Both the position numbers and the translations under genes were made by a program. Below, in pieces: positions 44,183-56,714 of a stretch of 64,000 nt of DNA. This DNA is from Cryptomeria japonica. Its lineage: Eukaryota > Streptophyta > Pinopsida > Cupressales > Cupressaceae. Below the pieces are notes generated by a model that was given only the letters and a program-made list of their open reading frames with translations, was not told the DNA's origin and made no database searches. Numbering within the stretch: position 1 is the first letter of the stretch; each line of letters begins with the position of its first letter. The stretch is taken from the NCBI RefSeq assembly GCF_030272615.1, contig NC_081406.1:266753692-266817691 (forward strand). Reading direction: 5' to 3'.

Positions 44183-45583
44183 TCCTTTCGTTGTTTCTTC
44201 ATGTTGAATCCTCTGGTTATCTTGGGTGGGTTTTTTGCCTATGATGTGGGTGGTTTTTGGCTTCCTTTCTCTCTAAGGATTGTTGTTCGTAGCTTTGTGT
44301 GTGTTCCTAAGTTTCTTCTTTGCCTTCTTTCTCAAAGGTTTTCCTTAGATTGGTCTATCGAGGTGACCCCATCTCCTATTCAAGTGGAGATGTGTCTTGC
44401 TAGTTTTCCCTTGACTAGATGTAGGAGGTTGCTCTAGGCTATCCTTTTCTTTCGGAGAGAGTTCTTTCTTCCCTTGGTGCCTTGAGAGTTGCTGAAGGTT
44501 CAAGGGTCTCGTTTTACCCTCTTCTCTATGGTGTTCGATAGGAGGAATTGTTGTTCTAGCCCTGCTACGGTTTTGGGAGCCATTCTAAAACCCAATGCTT
44601 GTGGTTTGGGAGCCTGTTAAAACCTCATGGGGTGGTTTTCTCTGAGTCTGAGCATTTTAAGAATACCCCTATTTTCTTGTTTCAGGAGAAGGTTAAGGGA
44701 GCCTTTTTAAAACCCTTGTTGTTTCTGCTGATGGGGCCTGTTTATCCTTGCCTTTATATTTTGACCCCCATGACTCTTTCTCTCTTGTTTATTTCTCAGC
44801 GCCTTTGGTTTTCTTTCTATTGGTCTATTGAGGTGACACCTTCTTCTATCGAGGTGGAGATGCTTCATTTTAGGGATGACCTCTCTCTTATTGAGGTGGA
44901 GTTGGGTGTTGTGTTTGATCACAAGAGCTACAGATGGTATTTGGTCGATCTATTATTAGGCTGTGGGGGCTTTATTGAACTCTCATTCAAGGTTGAGGGA
45001 GCCTCGAAAAACCCTATGTTTCTTGCTTGTTGCAGGGAAGGGGTGGTTGTTAGTAGTCTTTAAGGGCCCACTGGTTGGGGGGGCAGTATAAAACCCTTTT
45101 CAAGTTGTGGGAGCCTCTTAAAACCCACTCTCATGGTTAAAGGAACTTGGAAAAACCCTTGGTATTTTGATTTTATCAGGGACAGGCTGGATGCTAGTAG
45201 TTTTCAAGGGCCCAGTTTGGCCAGTGTTTGTTTTTGGTTAGGATATGTTCTTGTTGTTAGTGAGTTGGAGACTCTATTACTGGTTAAGGGAACTAAGGAA
45301 AACCCTATTTTTTGGCTGAGGATGCCAAATAAATCCTCATGTTTTATTTCTCAGATCTATAAGATGGTTTAGATCTATTGTTGTTGCCAGTGTGGTTTGT
45401 TTTGTCTCTATTTTGTGTGTGGCTGGTAGTTGTTGTGCCTCTACAGTCTGGTTGACTATAGCTTTGTTGTTTCTCTCTGCAACATCCCATTGTTGGTTCT
45501 GGATCCGTGAAAAATCCATGGGTTTCAGGTCCCTTCAAAACCTATTGTATGGGGTTTCTAGTCCCCTCAAAACCCTAATAAAA
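44183..45583 (+). mobile_element. 5'-truncated LINE (about 1.4 kb, mainly 3' untranslated)
   Basis: It lies between 16-base direct repeats and ends GGGGTTTCTAGTCCCCTCAA then AACCCTAATAAAAAAC, the same tail as the minus-strand insert at 41551-41724. The body is pyrimidine-rich and repeats a GGGAGCCTnTTAAAACCC-like phrase at least six times (near 44575, 44610, 44697, 44998, 45107, 45144). TGGTCTAT(C/T)GAGGTGAC occurs twice (44352, 44820), suggesting internal duplication. Frames at 44201-44437, 44599-45063 and 45133-45372 lack LINE protein motifs, so only 3' sequence remains. Confidence 0.8.
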
Positions 45584-45599
45584 AACATTTAGCGTTTAA
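45584..45599 (+). repeat. Target-site duplication of LINE insert, right
   Basis: AACATTTAGCGTTTAA, directly after the A-rich LINE end. Confidence 0.85.
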
Positions 45600-48535
45600 A
45601 GCCTAAATTCAGGAGGTACGGGGTTCAATTCTCATTGAGGAGACGTGTTCTAGAACTTTTTTGTAAGGTTTTAAGGATTGCAGACTACGCTTTGCTTCAT
45701 AATTGAGTTTATTCATAGTGGTTGGGGTCGTGATGCAATATGGCAGGAGATTGGAGTGATTTTCATTTCAAATATGCTATGGTCATGGATAACCTAGTCT
45801 CTATGAAAGAGACCTATAGGAGGGAGGGTTTTTAATTTTAGTTTTGAATTTTAAATTTCATTTTTAAATACATTTTATCTTTCAATATTTAAAATTTTAT
45901 TTAAGTGTTTGTGATCTGTCTATATGTGTCATACGATTTAGATGATGAGGAATAATTCAGTTAAGAAAATAGGTAAGAAATTGAGGCGTAAAGCTTTTAT
46001 AAAGGTTGTGAATTAAAATAACATTATGCACACAGGGTAATATTAATTTTCCCTCTCTTTTTTTTTCTCAAGAGGGCTTTGATTTATTCACAGTCATTAA
46101 TTCATTTATAATTCTTTGTTTTATATGGTTTTTCTTCGATTAGGGTTTGGTTGTTTCTTTTTGTTTGCTTCCTGGTTGCTTTTTAATCTTAAATTTAGGC
46201 TTGTTGGTCTCAGTATCCAGAGCTGCTTTTTACATGTTTCTATTTATGAATAAAATTATGTAAATGCACAGTTAGCCATTTAGTAATATGTCTTGGCTTG
46301 CAGTATAATCGTCTATTCAAGTTTTGAGTTTATCCTTAAGGATAGGTGGTTGTTGAAATTATGTCTTAAGGTTAATGTTATATCTCATCCTTCTATATTG
46401 AATGACTGCATAGAACTCTTACATTTATTTATAGTGATGTTCTACATTTGCTATGTGATAAAGGATAGTTGTATTGTGAAAGTATATCTCAAGGTTGAAG
46501 TAACACTGTATTTTTATGTTGAAGCACTGTGTATAGCTATTTATTATTTTCTTGTAATGTTATATATTTATTAGCTATTGAGATTTTATCATATTTATGT
46601 TGTAGCTTAGTTTATTTAAATACATTTTGGGAAAGTTTCAGTTCTTTACCAGAACTATCTATTGTTCTTATTATAAGTTTATGAAGGGCATGTTGGAGAA
46701 AGCAATTATTTATTTCCGAAAGATAATTTTATGAAACAAAGTACTAAAACTATCAGTAAATTATTTTTCAAGATCTTTGTTTTGGAAACTATGATTTACA
46801 ATCTATATTTAGTGGTAGTGTAGATCCCAAAAGCAATGTATTGAGCTAACAGTAGCAAATTTGACCCTAAAACCATATTGTTCAGTCAAAACTTTTTACT
46901 GACTATGATACAAAGCAAGCGGTGTTACAATAACACCTTTTCTTATTTATTGTATAGAAAACAAAAGAGAATACATTGTGGTCTCAGGGATTAGAATGGG
47001 GTTGCACAACATTTGCAACAGGTGTTGCGATTGGCAGCTAGTTCACAACAGACACATACTGGGAAGATCACTCTACTTACCCCAACTTTCATCTCCTCGG
47101 TCGTCACCACTGCATAACATCAAACCATTAATTTTTCATTCATTCATTCTTTTATATTGACCCAGAAAAACTAAAACTAAATTACTAATTTCATCTTTTA
47201 GGCTCTATAATTCATATGCTCTCAAATTAGTCACGAGTTTTCCTTAAACATTCAATTTGAACAAAACCCATCCACACCCACCTTCGCAGCTCTGGGCAAG
47301 AACTAAGCTGCCTTGCAGCCCTTGTTTACAATGAAACGACTTATAAAAATAGGGAGAATTTTAACTTTGGTAACATTTTCATGTAAGTGCTCTTCACTAT
47401 AATCCACAATCTTACACATTCTTATATAGTTAAAATTCAAAGTCTTCAATTATCTCGTCTTCACTTTTTACTATCAAATTATATTATATTATACAAAATG
47501 TAGATGTTATAGTCTCCTCTCTCAAAGTAAGAAACTTAAATAATTTTTTTGTCTTTCCTTGTTGAAATATAAATTATGATTATTACCAATGTAAGAATGT
47601 ATACTTTCCTTGTGAAGCATATTCTTGAGAAAACATGTCTACAATATTTGATTGATGATTATGCATAAAGTATGAGTTGATCATATTTATTGAAGGTAAA
47701 ATTGTTCCCTTGAAATCATAGCTGATATAAATTGTAAATTTGGGAAATTTCTTGTTTGATACTTATGATGGAGTATCCATACTTTAGATATACCAAAATT
47801 GTAAATAGTAATCATCATATTATCTTCCCTTGTCAAATACAAGGCTATCTCATAAATTCATTCTTGGAGCTCACCTATTCCTTATAAGCTTTAGAGCTTA
47901 ATATTTTTTACATTTTTCTCATTTAATTCAATTGTTTTTTTTATGTCTCACTTGACATGTGCATCTCATTTATATACATTATGCAAAGTAGTTGATGAAT
48001 GACCCAAGGAGGCCATTCATTCCATAAAATTGCCCCATCATTGATTGATTTATTTGTAAAGATATTGGTATTTAATAAATTTTGTATTAGGATAAGCTTC
48101 ATGTATCATATAAATTGTGTAGGTCTCTAGCACCTTCTTATAATGGGTAGCTATCACCCTAATGCACTGTTCAGGGAGCATGCCTGGAAAGGATAGCTCG
48201 CATGTTCCTTAAATTTTTTTATGGATCATTAATATATGTAATAGCATGTCTACTCTTGTTTTAAAAAAGGCAACTAATTATTCATGCTTCTTCTCATATA
48301 TGTTGATCTCCTTGATACTAATCATTGGGATATACTCTAATTTTATGAGGAATGCTATATGGTCATTGGAAAATGAAAAATTCACAATATTATGGTTTTT
48401 CTTTGCACTGAGAGTCAAATTTAATTGACTAATATGTTACTGACTATATTGGTGATTATACTTTATATTATGCCTTCAAAACATATTATGTAGGTGCTAT
48501 TACATGGATCATGCAATACTTTAATAAAAATGTTA
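45600..48535 (+). other. Internal region of element B, middle part, no clear gene
   Basis: AT-rich. GGTACGGGGTTCAATTCTCA near 45616 resembles a tRNA B box but has no convincing A box. At 46340-46574 there are two imperfect units of about 125 bases (TTAAGGTTAATGTTATATCT against TCAAGGTTGAAGTAACACTG). Nothing coding is recognised. Confidence 0.45.
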
Positions 48536-48540
48536 TCTTC
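48536..48540 (+). repeat. Target-site duplication of copia C, left
   Basis: TCTTC, repeated exactly at 55798-55802. Confidence 0.92.
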
Positions 48541-49861
48541 TGTTGGATATTGTTGCTGCTAGGATATGTTGTTGTCATTGATGTCAACCTAGTCCTGTGT
48601 TGCAGAGAATTGTTTGGTGTTCTGGTGATTGCATTGAGTTGATATGGTTGGCTTATCTGTTTTGGATGTTGGAATACTTCATTCCTTATCTGTTTCAATG
48701 ATCTGGAAGTTTTCTTGATCATATTATTTGATCTGGTTTGGAGTTCAGTCTTTTCTGTTTAATGGTTGGCAGAGTTTGGTATTTGATCCGGTGAGCTCCG
48801 GTATGATAGTATCTTTTGTTGCAGATTTGGGAAAATATTTTGGATGTGCATGTGCATCTTTAGTTCAAATGGTTCGTGATTTGGTGTTCTGCAAGTTATC
48901 TTTCTAGTCTAAATTGTTGTTGTTGAGTGTTCCTGATAGTTAGCGTATTGACCGATGAAGATTTGAATAAGTGGTGTTGGTGTAGCTATTGAGGATGATT
49001 CTAATGTGCTTGTTGGTGTTTCCTAATTGTGTTCTATTTGTTTTGGTGGTCCACATTGATCCTTGTGTGTGTTCTTGGTGACATTCTTCATGTTATGCGG
49101 TATTCTTGGTGGTGTAGCATGTTGTGATTCATCTTGGTGATATTTCTAGTGGTGATGCATGTTTGGAGATTTGATTTAGGTCAATTTTATGTCATGCATA
49201 TCATCATATTGGTCTAGTGGTTTATATATGTATCATGTGATGTAATTTTATAATTGAGGGTTGAGGGTTTGGTCGAACTTATAGTCAAGGTTGATGATTT
49301 GTATAAATAGGTGTTAGATTCATGTAATTTGGGTATTGGTGTTGTGTCTGCATTATTTGAGAGTAGTGAATGTGTGCTTAAGTGAATTTATCCTTTGGTG
49401 TGGAGTATTGAGAAAAGATTGTTGCAAGGCAGACAAATGTGTTTAACTAGAACTGTCATCATGCATTAGGAAATGCTATATTTGAAGTTCATGTAATATG
49501 GATTGTGTTTTGAATCTTATTGTAAGGTAGTGAACCTTCCTTGAGGGTTGGAGCCTTCTGGGTCATCTTATTTTGAGCAGTGAGATCTAGGCAATGTGCC
49601 TGAATGCATGTGCATTCTGAATTGTAATATTTACACATACTACTACAAAGTATCATCTTATTGTGGATAGGTTCCCACTGTGGTTTTTCCCTTAACCAAG
49701 TTTTCCATGTCAAAATCTTTGTGTTATGTGTGTTTGTGCCATTATGTCTATCTTTATTCTTGTTTTAGTTGTTTATATCTAAGATTGTGCTTTAATTGTT
49801 TAATCCGGTGAAAATTGATTCACCCCCCTCTCTCAGTTTCCCTTCTTGGTTGTTGCTCACA
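48541..49861 (+). mobile_element. 5' LTR of copia C
   Basis: 1,321 bases, TGTTGGATATTGTTGCTGCT to TTGTTGCTCACA, matched along its length by 54464-55797. It has the CCCCCCTCTCTCAG stretch near the right end and TCAAAATCTTTGTGTTATG sequence shared with other copia LTRs here. A perfect PBS follows. Confidence 0.96.
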
Positions 49862-49863
49862 AT

Positions 49864-49875
49864 TGGTATCAGAGC
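49864..49875 (+). other. Primer-binding site of copia C
   Basis: TGGTATCAGAGC, exact initiator tRNA-Met complement, two bases after the LTR. Confidence 0.93.
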
Positions 49876-49917
49876 TAGATCCTCCAAAAGAATCTTGACC
49901 GCTTGAGAAGATCTGGG

Positions 49918-50927
49918 ATGGTAGCCTATGTGTTTAAGAAGGAGAGTCTAAGATTTGATGGAAGCAATTATACTATTTGAAAGGACCTGATGGAAGTTCA
50001 CTTGAAATGTCTTGGAGATAAGTATTTGAAGATTACAAAAATGTTTACAATATTCCTTAGAATGGACCGGTTAATGTTGTTGAGATCAAAGATGTTGAGC
50101 ATAACATAAGAGATAAGGAAGCATTATTGAGTGCCTTGACCTATTTAGAGATGACTAATGTGGTGTGTTTGGAGACTGCATATGAGATCTGGAAGAAGCT
50201 AGAAACCTTGTATGAAGGAGATGATCAAGTAAAAGTAGCTAAGTTGCAGAGTTTGAAAGAGAAATATGAAGCATTGAATATGGAAGAAGATAAAAACATA
50301 ACAACCTCTATGGCTAAGGTGAATGAGCTTGTCATAAATATTAAATGTATCAGTGGAACCCTTGAAGAAGATGAGATTGTTGCTAAGGTGCTAAGATTTT
50401 TGCCTCCTACTTATAAACATAAGGTATCCTCTATTGATGAGATCCAGAGTGTGACTAATGTGACTAGAGACATGTTGGTTGGAAAGCTTGTTGCATTTGA
50501 CTTGAGAAAATTTGGAGAATCACATGGTAAATCTGAGATTGCATACAGAGCCTCTGTATTGGGGAAGCAAAAGTATGATCTAGGAGAAAGTTCATGTTGG
50601 GTATCCAGATTTGAAAAAGAAAAGAGAGATATGGAAGAGAAAGAAAGAGAATTGGATGAGCTTGAAGCCCTTATTGCTCGAAGATTGCCTAAAGGAGCTG
50701 GTAAGTATGATGGAAAGTTACCTTTGAAATGTTTCTCTTGTAATAAGATAGGACATTTTTCTTCTAGGTGCAATGAGAGAATGTCTAGATATGATAAGCA
50801 TGATAAATTTGAAAGGCATGAAAGTATGATAGATATGAGAAGCATGATAAAAATGATAAGCCCTATAAGTTATACCGGAAGTTCAGAAATAAAAAGAGAT
50901 GCTATTATGTTGCTGATGAAGGTGTAA
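49918..50927 (+). pseudogene. gag: Copia C gag
   Basis: ATG at 49918 (MVAYVFKKESLRFDGSNYTI) followed by TGA for an expected tryptophan. A frameshift near 50040 leads to the long open part (DKEALLSALTYLEMTNVVCL, EIWKKLETLYEGDDQVKVAK, VNELVINIKCISGTLEEDEI). A KSNATS-free helix region follows and then one intact zinc knuckle near 50729 (CFSCNKIGHFSSRC, CX2CX4HX4C). The frame leaves Gag near 50860 by another shift, after which protease continues in a new frame. The size matches copia Gag. It binds and packages the element RNA in active relatives. Confidence 0.9.
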
Positions 50928-52327
50928 CAAATGAAGAATCTGAGAATGGGAATTCAGAAAATGAATCTGTATTCACTGCTATCAAGGAAGATGATCTGGT
51001 ACCAATGAATTCTACAAGTTGCATTGTTGAGGAGAAAGTTTTATCTTTTAAGATTGAAGAGAAAGATGAATGGGTGATTGACAGTGGTTGTTCACATCGT
51101 ATGACAGGTGATAAAAGAAAATTTATGAATATGGAAAGGTATGATAGTAGAATAGTGAGATTTGGAGATGATAAAGCTTGTGTGATTCGTGGTAGAGGTT
51201 CTATATCTTTCAATGGTAAGAATAATACTTATGATGTCTTGTATGTTGAAGGTTTGAAGCATATTCTCTTGAGTGTTGGACAAATGGTTTACAAGAGATA
51301 AGATTTTCACTTCAAGAATGGTAAATGTAAGATCCTAAATGCCTTCGGTATAGAAATTGCATCAGGAACTAAGACTAAAGGTAATATATTTCACTTGAAT
51401 GTTGGTGAGAGAAGTTGTTTGATTGCTCAGATTGATGAAAGTTGGTTGTGGCATAGGAGAATGTGTCATGTTAATTTTGACTACATGGTAAGGATAAGTT
51501 CTACTCAAGTTGTTAGAGATATGCCTAAGATTGTGAAGCCTACTAATCAGGTATGTAAGGAATGTCAGATGGGAAAGCAAACAAAAACTTCATTTAAGAG
51601 TAAGTTGTATTCATATAATGGATTATTAGATCTAGTGCATACTAACTTATGTGGTCCTAATAGAGTAAGAATCATGCAAGGTGATAGATACTTCATGTTG
51701 TTGATTGATGATTATTCAAAGATGATGTGGGTTACTTTTCTAAGGGAGAAATCAGAAGTGCTAGATAAATTCAAAATATTCAAAGTCAGAGTAGAGACTG
51801 AGATAGGGTTGAAGATGAAGTGCCTGAGATCTGTCAAAGGAGAAGAATTTATATCAGAAGAGTTTGATACATTCTATGAGAGGAATGAAATTAGAAGACA
51901 GTTATCTACTCCTAAGACCCCTCAGTGGAATGGAGTTGTTGAAAGAAAGAACAAAACTATCTTGGATGTTGCAAGGACTATGTTGATTAAAGTAAACATT
52001 GTACATACCTTTTGGAGAGAAGTTGTTAGCACTGTTGTTTATGCATTCAACTGGGTGCATATTAAGGGTGATTCAGGTAAGACTCTTTATGAGCTATGGT
52101 TTGGTCATGTCCCTACAGTCAGATATTTTATAGTTTTTGGAAGTAAATGTTATATCAAGAGAGATGAGGAAATAGGAAAGTTTGATGTAAGATTTGATGA
52201 AGGAATCTTCTTGGTGTATTCTATTAAGAGAAAGACCTACCGGTTCTCCAATAAGAGACTGAAGAAGATAGTGAAAAGTGTAAATGTAAAGGTTGATGAA
52301 TGTCTTGGAAAGAAGATCAGAGCATGA
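50928..52327 (+). pseudogene. pol: Copia C protease and integrase
   Basis: Protease active site WVIDSGCSHRMTGD near 51068 is intact. One stop at 51299 precedes GAG-pre-integrase (WLWHRRMCHVNF, CKECQMGKQ). The integrase core is open from 51395 to 52327. Of the catalytic triad the first D is N (LVHTNLCGP) and the second D is V (LRSVKGEEF), while E remains (GVVERKNKT). The ELWFGHVPTVRYFIVFGSKC segment follows. Because two catalytic residues are lost although the frame is open for 310 codons, this integrase is inactive. In related elements it inserts the cDNA. Confidence 0.92.
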
Positions 52328-54119
52328 AGTTATGATTTTGATGATTTTGATGTTGTTTCAACACATGTGCAGACTGAGATCTTGAAGCAGATTAATTTGG
52401 TGGAGATAGGTAATCTAGATATTGTTGTTGCCGATGAAGAAGTGCAAGAGCCTCAAAACCAAAATAATCAGAAGACTTTGAGGTATGTAAGATTGAATCA
52501 TTCTATGAACCAAATTATTGGTGAAAAAAATAAAGGTGTGATGACTAGGAGAAGGATTGTTGTTGAAGAGATATGATTGATTTCAAAGATTGAAATTAAG
52601 GATGTAGAAAAAGCATGTAAAGATGAAAATTGAATAAAAGCAATGGAAGAAGAGTTGAATCAGTTTGAGAAGAATAACACTTAGGAGTTTGTTCTGAGAC
52701 CTAAAGACAAGAATGTGATTGGTACTAAATGGGTGTTCTGGAATAAACTGAATGAAGTTGGTGAAGTTGTCAGAAACAAAGCAAGATTGGTATGTAAGGG
52801 GTGTTCTCAGATGGAAGAAATTGATTATGAGGAGACTTTTGATCCTGTATCTAGAATTGAAGTCGTTAGATTGTTTCTTGCATATGTTGCTTATAAGAAT
52901 TTCAAGGAATATTAGATGGATGTCAAGTCAGCCTTTTTGAATGGTGATCTTGAAGAGAAAGTCTACATTGAGCAACCAGATAGATTTTCTTTATCAGATG
53001 AAGGAGATATGGTATGCAAACTGAAGAAAGAATTGTATGGACTGAAGCAAGCCCCTAGAGCTTGGTATGCTAGAATGGATAAGTATTTGCTGAAGTTGAG
53101 ATTCTGCAAAGGTATTACTGATAGTAATTTATACTATAAAGTTGAGAATGACAACATTTTGATTTTTGAAGTCTTTTTTGATGATATCATTTATGGAGGA
53201 GATGATGATTTGAGTATGAAGTTTGTTGATGATATGCAAAAGGAATTTGAGATGTCTATGATAGGTGAGATGAAATTATTTGTAGGATTTGAGATTACTC
53301 GGACCGGTAAAGGTATATTCATTTCTCAATCTAAGTATGTGAAGGAATTGTTGAAGAAGTTTGGATTAGTTGATTCTAAACCTGTTGGAACTCCTATGGT
53401 GATTGGATGCAAATTGTCTAAGAATGATGAATCTCATAAAGTTAATTAGACTTTGTTTATATCTATGGTTGGTGGACTATTGTACTTAACTCATACTAGA
53501 CCATATATTATGCATGATATTTATATTTGTAATTAGATTTCAAGAAGATCCTAAAGAAACTCATGATACTACTATGAAGACGATTTTTAGATACTTGAAG
53601 GGGACTGTTGACTATGGTTTATGGTATCTGAAGAATCATGATTTTCTTCTATGTGCCTATACTAGTGCTGATTGGGAAGGTTATGTCAATTACTGGAAGA
53701 GCACTTATAGTGGAGCATTCTTTTTGGGAAAGAAGTTGGTTTCATGGTCCAGTAAGAAACAAGATGTTGTATCTTTATCTACTGCTGAAGCTGAATACAT
53801 TGTTGTTGCTAGCAATTGTACTCAGGTAGTTTGGATGAAGAAAATGTTGAAGGATATTAGAGTGATTTATGATGAGCCCACTGTTATATATTGTGATAAT
53901 TCAAGTGCTATCAATATTTTAAAGAATCTAGTGGTGCATTCTAAAACAAAGTACATGTCAATTAAGTATCATTTCCTGAGCAAGAAAGTCGATGATGAAG
54001 AAGTTAGATTGGACTATGTATCTACAAAGGATTAGATTGCAGATATTTTTACTAAGCCTTTGCTTGCAGATGCATTTGTCTATTTGAGAGACAAGTTAGG
54101 GGTTTTTGCCCCACCTATT
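52328..54119 (+). pseudogene. pol: Copia C reverse transcriptase and RNase H
   Basis: RT motifs: KAMEEELNQFEKN, NVIGTKWVFWNKLNE, MEEIDYEETFDPVSRIE, then a TAG for CAG before MDVKSAFLNGD, KKELYGLKQAPRAWYARMDK and FFDDIIYGG (both catalytic aspartates kept, the usual Y-V is F-F). A frameshift near 53520 precedes RNase H: YTSADWEGY, STYSGAFFLGKKLVSWSSKK, STAEAEYIVVASNCTQ, YCDNSSAINI and STKD-stop-IADIFTKPL. The polyprotein ends near 54119 with LGVFAPPI-type residues. About seven stops in this part, mostly for Q or W. Confidence 0.92.
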
Positions 54120-54463
54120 TAGAACTAGATGCATGGATTTTCATCAATCTGATGGATTTCAAATCCTTATCTCTTTATCCAGATTGATGAATTGGTGTTG
54201 CTACTCAGCTGGAGTAGTCAGAGTGTTGTTCATATGTTCAATTGTGAGTTTATATTGTATGGGGGAGAGAGTATAATTTGTATTTTGTCTTTGGCATTGT
54301 TGTCAAAGGGGGATAGAGGCATGTGAAAAATTTCTTTATTTTTGAAGCTTTGTTGTGCATGATCTTAGGGGGAGTTTGTTGTTGATTGTTGGTGTTGATC
54401 TATTTCCTTTGCATTGATTGTTTTTCACATTCATATGTTTCCATCAATGCCAAAGGCAGAGAT
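54120..54463 (+). other. 3' untranslated region of copia C
   Basis: Holds TCAAAGGGGGATAGAGG (54301) and CTTAGGGGGAG (54364). At the LTR edge lies the decayed tract CAAAGGCAGAGAT (54451-54463), expected as AAAGGGGGAGAT. Confidence 0.75.
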
Positions 54464-55797
54464 TGTTGGATATTGTTGATGCTAGGATATGTTGTTGTCA
54501 TTGATGTCAACATATTCTTTTGTTGCAAAGAGTTGTTTGGTGTTCCAGTGATTGCATTGAGTTGATATGGTTTGTTTATCTGTTTTAGATTTTGGAATAC
54601 TTCATTCCTTATTTGTTTCAGTGATCTGAAAGTTTTCTTGATCATATTATTTGATCCAGTTTGGAGTTTAGTCTTTTATGTTTAATGGTTGGCAAAGTTC
54701 GGTATTTGATCCGGTGAACTCCGGTATGATAATATCTTTGGTTACGGATTTGGGAATGATTTGGATGTTCATGTGTATCTTTAGTTCAGATGGTTTGTGA
54801 TTTAGTGCTTCACAAGTTATCTTTCTAGTCTGAATTGCTTTTGTTGAGTCTTCCTAAGAGTTAGCGTATTGATCGATGAAGATTTGAATAAGTTGTGTTG
54901 TTGTAGCTATTACGGATGATTCTAGTGTGCTTGTTGGTGTTTCCTGGTCATGTTCTATTTGTTTATGTGGTATGTATTGATCTGTGTGCATGTTCTTGGT
55001 GATTTTCCGGATCCAGTGATATTCTTCGTGTTATGCGGTATTCTTGGTGGTGTAGCATGTTGCGGTTGATCTTGGCAAGATTTACGGTGGTGATATGTGT
55101 TTGGAGATTTGATTTAGGTCCATTCTATGTCATGTATATCATCATAATGGTTTGGTCATTTATATATGTATCGTGTGGTGTAAATTTGAAATTGAGGGTT
55201 GAGGGTTTGGCCGACCTTGTAGTCAAGGTTGATGATTTGTATAAATAGGTGTTAGATTCATCTAATTAGGGTATTGGTGTTGTGTTTGCATTATCTAAGA
55301 GTAGTGCATGTGTGCTTAAGTGAATTTTTCCTTCATTGTGGAGTATTGAGAAAAGATTGTTGCAGGTAAAACAAATGTGCTTAACCGGAACTGTCATCAG
55401 GCATTAGCAGATGCTACATTTGTAGTTCATGTAATCTAGATTCTAGTATGAATCTTATTGTAAGGTAATGAACCTCCCTTGAGGATTGGATCCTTCTGGG
55501 TCATCTTATTTTGAGCAATGAACTCTAGGCAATATGCCTGAATGAGTGTGCATTCCCCATTATAATTTTACACATACTACTGCAGAGTATCATCTTATTG
55601 TGAGTAGGTTCCCACTGTGGGTTTTCCCTTAACCGGGTTTTCCACGTCAAAATATTGGTGTTATGTGTGTTGGTGCCATTATGTCTATCTATATTCTTGT
55701 TGCAGCTATTTAGATTTGAGATTGTGCTTGAATTTTTTAATCCGATGAAAACCGATTTACCCCCCCTCTCAGTTTTCCTTCTTGGTTGCTGCTAACA
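54464..55797 (+). mobile_element. 3' LTR of copia C
   Basis: 1,334 bases, TGTTGGATATTGTTGATGCT to TTGCTGCTAACA. It is the partner of 48541-49861 and is followed by TCTTC. Confidence 0.96.
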
Positions 55798-55802
55798 TCT
55801 TC

Positions 55803-56714
55803 TATATGTCTTTGAATCATATGGATGAAATATGAAAGTAGCTCTTGAAGATTCAATACAACCTTGAAGATTTATGCAAGAGTTCCAGTTGGATACATGT
55901 AAAAGTACCATCTTACTTGAATTTATTTTAGTCTTTCAAAAGAATATCATTTTTAAAGAGAGAAAAGCATGTTGAAGATCACAGGCACCTCGGTAAAGTG
56001 AAAGTCTTTCATCATACAAGTTCTCTCGAGTTCCATCATAAAATCGCATTGAATATCATGGGCACATGTTATATATTGGAATGTTAGCCATCACTTATTA
56101 AAACCTATATGCAGTGTTTGGCTGTTAGGTTATGCCATTTAGGGGGAGTGTACATGACACCACCTTGTAAATCCTAGATGTAAGACCTAATAGGCATAAG
56201 ACCTTTAGGCATTATATGCTTTGAATTCAAATCAATTCTTGGCCTTAGGTGATGCCATTGAGGGGGAGTGTGCATGCCAATGACACCACCTAGTGGCTAA
56301 ATCCTAGTTTCAAATCCTATGAATAACCATTAGTAAGTCCTTTAAGCCTACAGGTAGGCATAAGTAAGTCCTTTATTGTTTTAAATACTACAAATAGGCA
56401 TTAGTAAGTCCTACAAGCACATTTGTGCTCAATTTCTATGAGCACTATGTAATAAACCTAGGGAGAGGCTAATTTGAGGAGATCATGGCTCCAATATAAT
56501 TTTTTATAAGACCTCATAACATCATTTTTAAACCATTGGGATTATAAATTATGACAAGATGACTTTCATGTAGTCTAAAATGCATGATCTTCACACATTG
56601 GCATATATTTGTGTCCTTGTTTATCACTGTCAAAGAAGACCTACATTATTAGGGTACTTTTTTTTTTCTTTATGGAAATTGACATGTGATGCCCCTATAA
56701 ACATTAAGGGGGAG
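55803..56714 (+). other. Internal region of element B, right part, with repeated polypurine tracts
   Basis: Three AGGGGGAGTG tracts occur: near 56141, near 56259 and at 56706-56714 next to the LTR. The first two are each followed by a similar phrase (GTACATGACACCACCTTGTA and GTGCATGCCAATGACACCAC). No ORF. Confidence 0.65.

Noticed and set aside
45590-45660. tRNA-like or SINE-like B box (GGGGTTCAATTCTC)
   Set aside because: No good A box or tRNA fold upstream; the fit depends on a single short motif.
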